64,000 nt of DNA from Leptotrichia sp. OH3620_COT-345. GTDB taxonomy: Bacteria > Fusobacteriota > Fusobacteriia > Fusobacteriales > Leptotrichiaceae. The stretch covers positions 62,001 through 126,000 of the forward strand of contig NZ_RQYW01000004.1 in the NCBI RefSeq assembly GCF_003932895.1, written 5' to 3'. Shown here piece after piece: positions 63,674 through 64,000 of this stretch; the stretch's first letter is position 1, and each line of letters begins with the position of its first letter. Below the pieces are notes generated by a model, which saw nothing but the letters and a program-made list of their open reading frames with translations, did not search any database and was not told the DNA's origin. The position numbers were made by a program, and so were the translations under genes.

Positions 63674-64000
63674 TCATTTTTCTTTTAAAATTTTTTCAAA
63701 TGCTATTCTTTTTTCATTACTTCTGTTTAAATAAATTATTCCACAATAAATAAAGCCGTTTTTCATTAAAAGTCTTTTCATCGGTTCATTATTTTCATGA
63801 GTATCTATTTTTATACTGTATATTTTATTTTCAATACATATTTTTTCGGCATTCCTCAAAATTTCCGTCCCGATATTCTGCTTTTTTATTTTATCGTTTA
63901 CAGCTATTCTATGTATTACACAATATTTATCATCATATGTCAGCCATTTTCCATTTTCTATTTTGTCATAATCTTTTTCTCTCCGAAATGAAATCACTAC
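63674..64000 (-). CDS. GNAT acetyltransferase, N-terminus outside the window
   Basis: 108 residues visible, C-terminal part. YCVIHRIAVNDKIKKQNIGT contains the family's strand 4 and acetyl-CoA loop, followed by IKIDTHENNEPMKRLLMKNGFIYCG, a common GNAT ending. The open frame continues beyond position 64000, so a start at the GTG at 63997 is unlikely. It ends 15 bases before the decayed PLP enzyme. Substrate unknown. Confidence 0.85.
   Translation of the reverse strand, partial: VVISFRREKDYDKIENGKWLTYDDKYCVIHRIAVNDKIKKQNIGTEILRNAEKICIENKIYSIKIDTHENNEPMKRLLMKNGFIYCGIIYLNRSNEKRIAFEKILKEK

Overview
This 64 kb window is a very AT-rich bacterial chromosome segment. Its large Alu-type-plus-domain-IV SRP RNA, strong AAGGAGG ribosome sites, many PTS and ABC sugar transporters, GH4 6-phospho-alpha-glucosidase system and short AT-rich intergenic repeats suggest a fermentative anaerobe of the Fusobacteria, most likely Leptotrichiaceae (Leptotrichia or a close relative). 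The genus is an inference. No ribosomal RNA, tRNA, CRISPR array, prophage or intact insertion sequence was seen.

Layout. 0-5 kb: PcrA/UvrD helicase, a DUF2752-like/TM2 gene pair, a GNAT-CDF fusion and the SRP RNA gene. 5.4-11.9 kb: an alpha-glucoside locus with GH13 glucosidase, GH4 MalH, a GntR/UTRA regulator and a PTS EIICB; consensus promoters are visible. 12-17 kb: an unusual operon in which a plasmid-initiator-like (RepB/Rep_3 fold) protein overlaps an OmpR-type response regulator and histidine kinase, followed by three PepSY proteins. 17.4-24.5 kb: a secreted glycosidase-like protein, a purine permease, TPR, MgtC and CorC-type proteins and a ROK sugar kinase. 24.7-31 kb: LacI regulator, glycerophosphodiesterase and an AfuABC/FbpABC-like ABC transporter whose binding-protein gene carries a frameshift. 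31.5-36.7 kb: potCBA without potD, TauE and a split chromate transporter. 36.8-42 kb: M18 and M32 peptidases, uridine kinase, CoA-disulfide-reductase-like flavoprotein.

42.3-49.6 kb is one sugar operon: PRD regulator, fructose-family PTS (IIA, IIB, IIC on separate genes), class II ketose-bisphosphate aldolase, lyxose-isomerase-like cupin, a frameshifted aldose 1-epimerase and xylulokinase. 50.2-55.1 kb is a second sugar locus on the other strand: YheO-type regulator, lactose/cellobiose-family PTS and a MupG-type 6-phospho-N-acetylmuramidase, suggesting recycling of a cell-wall disaccharide. 55.3-64 kb holds housekeeping genes (obgE, miaA), a PtsN-like IIA, AlkD, a YjjI/YjjW glycyl-radical pair, a secreted nuclease and a decayed Cys/Met-metabolism enzyme next to a truncated-by-window acetyltransferase.

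Non-coding structure is unusually rich. At least four copies of a dispersed intergenic repeat (best copy at 59.4 kb, with a long nested hairpin) and two homologous MITE-like palindromic elements (18.4 and 49.9 kb) were found, together with many intrinsic terminators, several sharing the GAGGGC...GCCCTC stem. Two frameshifted genes plus one decayed gene indicate either ongoing gene loss or local sequence errors.
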